A program made the translations under genes and the position numbers. Shown here piece after piece: positions 61,566 through 64,000 of a stretch of 64,000 nt of DNA; the first letter of the stretch is position 1; each line of letters starts with the position of its first letter. The DNA comes from Aplidium turbinatum. Lineage: Eukaryota; Chordata; Ascidiacea; Aplousobranchia; Polyclinidae. Below the pieces are notes generated by a model. That model did no database searches and was not told the origin of the DNA. It saw nothing but the letters and a program-made list of their open reading frames with translations. The stretch is taken from assembly GCA_918807975.1 (NCBI GenBank), contig OU964919.1, positions 16,386,001 through 16,450,000 of the forward strand, in the 5' to 3' direction.

Positions 61566-63809
61566 ATGGATTTATTAAATTGGATTTGGGTGCTTTTAAT
61601 TTTGTCAGCAACATTATCAATTCAAGGTAAATATTTTTTATTTAACTGCTCATATTTTTAACAAAAAAATGTTGAATAACGTTGCAATAATGTTGTTGTA
61701 CAGTAGACTTCAATAAGTTGTTGATAAAAATATTTTTTTGCTTTGAATTTAAATTTGGCCATATGCTAGTAAACAAATATTTTACCAATCACTCTATAAA
61801 AAGTTATTGAAGTTACAAAACTTTATTGTTATTGAAGTTAAGAAAATTGAAGAAAAAAAGTTATTGAAGTTACAAAACTTTTTATTCAATAAATTCCATA
61901 AAAAAGAAAATAATATCGTGTAGAAAAGTAAGAATATCTGCCTACAATGCAGTACAACTTTCAAATCACTTTATTTTATTGTGATAAGTTGTTTACTGAC
62001 TTCTGGCAACTGTTGTACAATAAATAATATGAATTAATTTGTGATTTGACGCAACTTGACAATCGCATATTTGTGGTCTAAAAGACACAGCAACTCTTGA
62101 AATAATGTAACTCCTGAACCTCTACACCTGCATTTTAGTATCACTTAGTATCTATATTATCACTTAATAAAAAAGTAGCCTATCTATCTCGCTATTTAAC
62201 TATAACACATTCGATTTAAGGTATTTTCAATACATATTTTTTAGTTGCTTTGCAATCCACCATAAATATCTACCATTTTTGAAAAGTTTCAAAATGATTG
62301 CAATACTGTAGTTTTGTTTGTCGTACCCAGGCTTACGCCGGTGATTGAAGGTTTAGATTAAGTGGACGGGAAGGCAAGGAAACCCGTCTTCGTGTCCACC
62401 TTCAGGCATGCCTTTATTTGTCCTGCCAAAGACACAGCCGCATGCTCTTGAGCGGTGTCGAGCCGGCGCCCTTTCAAACGTCATTCCAGGGCTCTCACTA
62501 CTCGGCAATGCAGCCGACGAATACTGTAGTAATGATAACTATTGAACCCAACAACAAAACGAATCGATCCGTCTGCTAAATGCCACGTTCCGGTTTGAGC
62601 AAAATTAAAATTTGGCGCTCAACAAGATTGCTGCGAAACCGAAGCATTTTTTGCTGACAACGATAAACTAAAGTGCTTCAATTTGATTATTGCAAAAAGC
62701 TATTGAAAAATTATGTTTGCTAAATACAGTCTGAGTTACAAAACAAGAACCATAAAAGAAATTTTAACAGACAATTTTCTCACAGTACACCGCCTCAAAG
62801 GGATGCAAAAAAACATTTTTTTTGTAAAATATATATTAAGGTTAACTAAAAACTGTTTTAATGTTAGATAATCTTGATTAAAATGGCAGGGTTAATCTCT
62901 TCTTGTTCGACGCCACAAAAAATTAACAAAACATCCATATCATTGTAAAAGAATTGTAGTCTACCAGTATTGATTGGTTGATTCAAATCTTTATCCTCGA
63001 CTGACAAAGCCTATGATAGGTTATTTCAATATTCTTGGCAGTTTCACATAAAGATAGCAACAAGATAGCAACTTGACATCAAGCTAGCAACGTCGGACAT
63101 ACTGATGTAGAAGGGAATAACTTAACATCTGTCGTTGTGTGAGCATTTGGTCAGTTTATTCTACTGTACTTACTACTACAGTTGACGGAAATGCCTCAAA
63201 AATGCCTTGTTTCATTTGTTATTAAACGTTGGAGATCAATTAAACTGGGTTTAGGGGTCAAAATTTGCGAAATAATTACAGCGAAATAATGAGAAATAAT
63301 GCGAAATAATGAGCGACAATTGCATAAAATTGCGAGTAATAATGGCCTTCAAAAACATTGTCAGAAGTAAGTTAAGTTTGTTATGCCAATTACTGTACCC
63401 GCTTAAAATTTCGTTCTAACAACAACTTATATTTGCAGGCCAAGATTATGGCAATTATGATTATGGAAATGGCCAGTATGGAGGCGGTGAAAACGCCTAT
63501 GGAAACTATAGCGGTTACTACGGAGGTTACGGAAACTACAGTGGATACTACGGAGGATACCGAAACTATACTGGATACTACGGAAATTATAGCAATTATT
63601 ACGGAAATTACAGCTATTACGACACGAATGGGACATACTCAAATCCCAATCTCCAACGATTACCCGAACCAAATGTCACAGTACTGACCGAAACAAGTGG
63701 GGTCATAACTTCTCCTGGTTACCCCAATGAAGATGACCCCAATTCCACCTATCCTTCAAATGCTCACTTTGTTTGGTACAGGGAAGGAGAAGATGACACC
63801 CTTGTGCAG
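61566..63809 (+). CDS. Gene D (3'-partial): secreted or membrane protein, Gly/Tyr-rich stretch then CUB
   Basis: Exon 1 is 61566-61626 (MDLLNWIWVLLILSATLSIQ, a signal peptide). Exon 2 is 63439-63809, phase-matched (1) and ending in phase 0 at a GTATAAG donor; the rest is off the right edge. Residues about 21-85 are almost only Gly, Tyr, Asn and Ser in repeats such as GNYSGYYGGY, with N-glycosylation sequons (NYS or NYT) recurring five times. A CUB domain then begins (SGVITSPGYP, HFVWYREGEDD). The intron after the CUB first half is at the same place and phase as in gene C, and both genes put the signal peptide in a separate phase-1 exon. They are probably tandem paralogues. Function is unknown; adhesive or mucin-like properties are inference from composition. 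Confidence 0.8.
61800..61882 (+). repeat. Short direct repeat in intron 1 of gene D
   Basis: AAGTTATTGAAGTTACAAAA occurs twice, with a shorter TTATTGAAGTTA copy between. Confidence 0.8.
62318..62535 (+). repeat. Dispersed repeat family R2, longest copy
   Basis: Runs from TTGTCGTACCCAGGCTTACG through GTGGACGGGAAGGCAAGGAA, CACCTTCAGGCATGCCTTTA, GTCCTGCCAAAGACACAGCC and GCATGCTCTTGAGCGGTGTC to CGGCAATGCAGCCGACGAAT. Much more GC-rich than its surroundings. Related to 6237-6372 and 18276-18490, all on the plus strand. Intron 1 of gene D. Family not recognised. Confidence 0.75.
63268..63322 (+). repeat. Short tandem array of GCGAAATAATGA-like units
   Basis: GCGAAATAAT and GAGAAATAAT words recur about five times in 55 bases of intron 1 of gene D. 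Confidence 0.75.
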
Positions 63810-64000
63810 GTATAAGTTTAAACAGTGTAATATGCCACTTTCTACTTTTTGATATATCGAAATTCGATTTTTATTGGAACATTTAAGTCATTCGCTTATT
63901 CATTAATTCTCGCAAAAATGTGACTGCAACGAAATTAAGTGATAGTAGTTGCTAAAATATGATTTGAATGCTTTCCCTGTTTGATTTGTGTGAATTCAAG

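Overview
The window is AT-rich, intron-rich animal DNA. The extracellular modules (CUB, EGF, sushi, Ly6/uPAR, FnIII and P-type trefoil) are metazoan. The beta-tubulin intron positions (between codons 19 and 20, and within codon 56, giving a 109-nt exon 2) match chordate tubulin genes. I infer an invertebrate deuterostome, most likely a tunicate. This is not proven from the sequence.

Layout. 572-2418 (+): exons 2-6 of a beta-tubulin gene; exon 1 lies off the left edge, and the gene carries two small frame-breaking deletions and a basic C-terminus. 4787-15904 (-): gene A, a nine-exon orphan type I membrane protein of 774 aa. 22352-28944 (-): gene B, a type I membrane protein with the order Ly6 - FnIII - Ly6 - trefoil - TM. 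34421-57354 (+): gene C, a type I membrane protein with CUB - 3x EGF - sushi - TM. 61566-63809 and beyond (+): gene D, a signal peptide, a Gly/Tyr-rich stretch full of N-glycosylation sequons, and the start of a CUB domain. Genes A to D were assembled exon by exon; every junction has a GT/AG pair and matching phase.

All four non-tubulin genes start with a signal peptide. A, B and C are single-pass receptors, and C and D are probable tandem paralogues because they share exon phases and the CUB intron position. The block therefore looks like a cluster of cell-surface recognition or adhesion genes. A role in immunity, allorecognition or fertilisation is inference.

Mobile DNA is abundant. Intron 8 of gene C holds an 11,592-bp near-perfect palindrome (43380-54971) with 6-bp target duplications. 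Its ends are Polinton-like, but no Polinton core gene was recognised. Each arm carries the same 216-codon ORF with its own TATA box and poly(A) signal. The window also has five hAT elements with 8-bp target duplications, a TTAA-flanked THAP (Kolobok-like) element, two foldback elements, several LINE fragments, a tRNA-derived SINE family, a second dispersed repeat family, and a retroposed U6 snRNA copy inside one hAT. No CRISPR array or intact tRNA or rRNA gene was seen.
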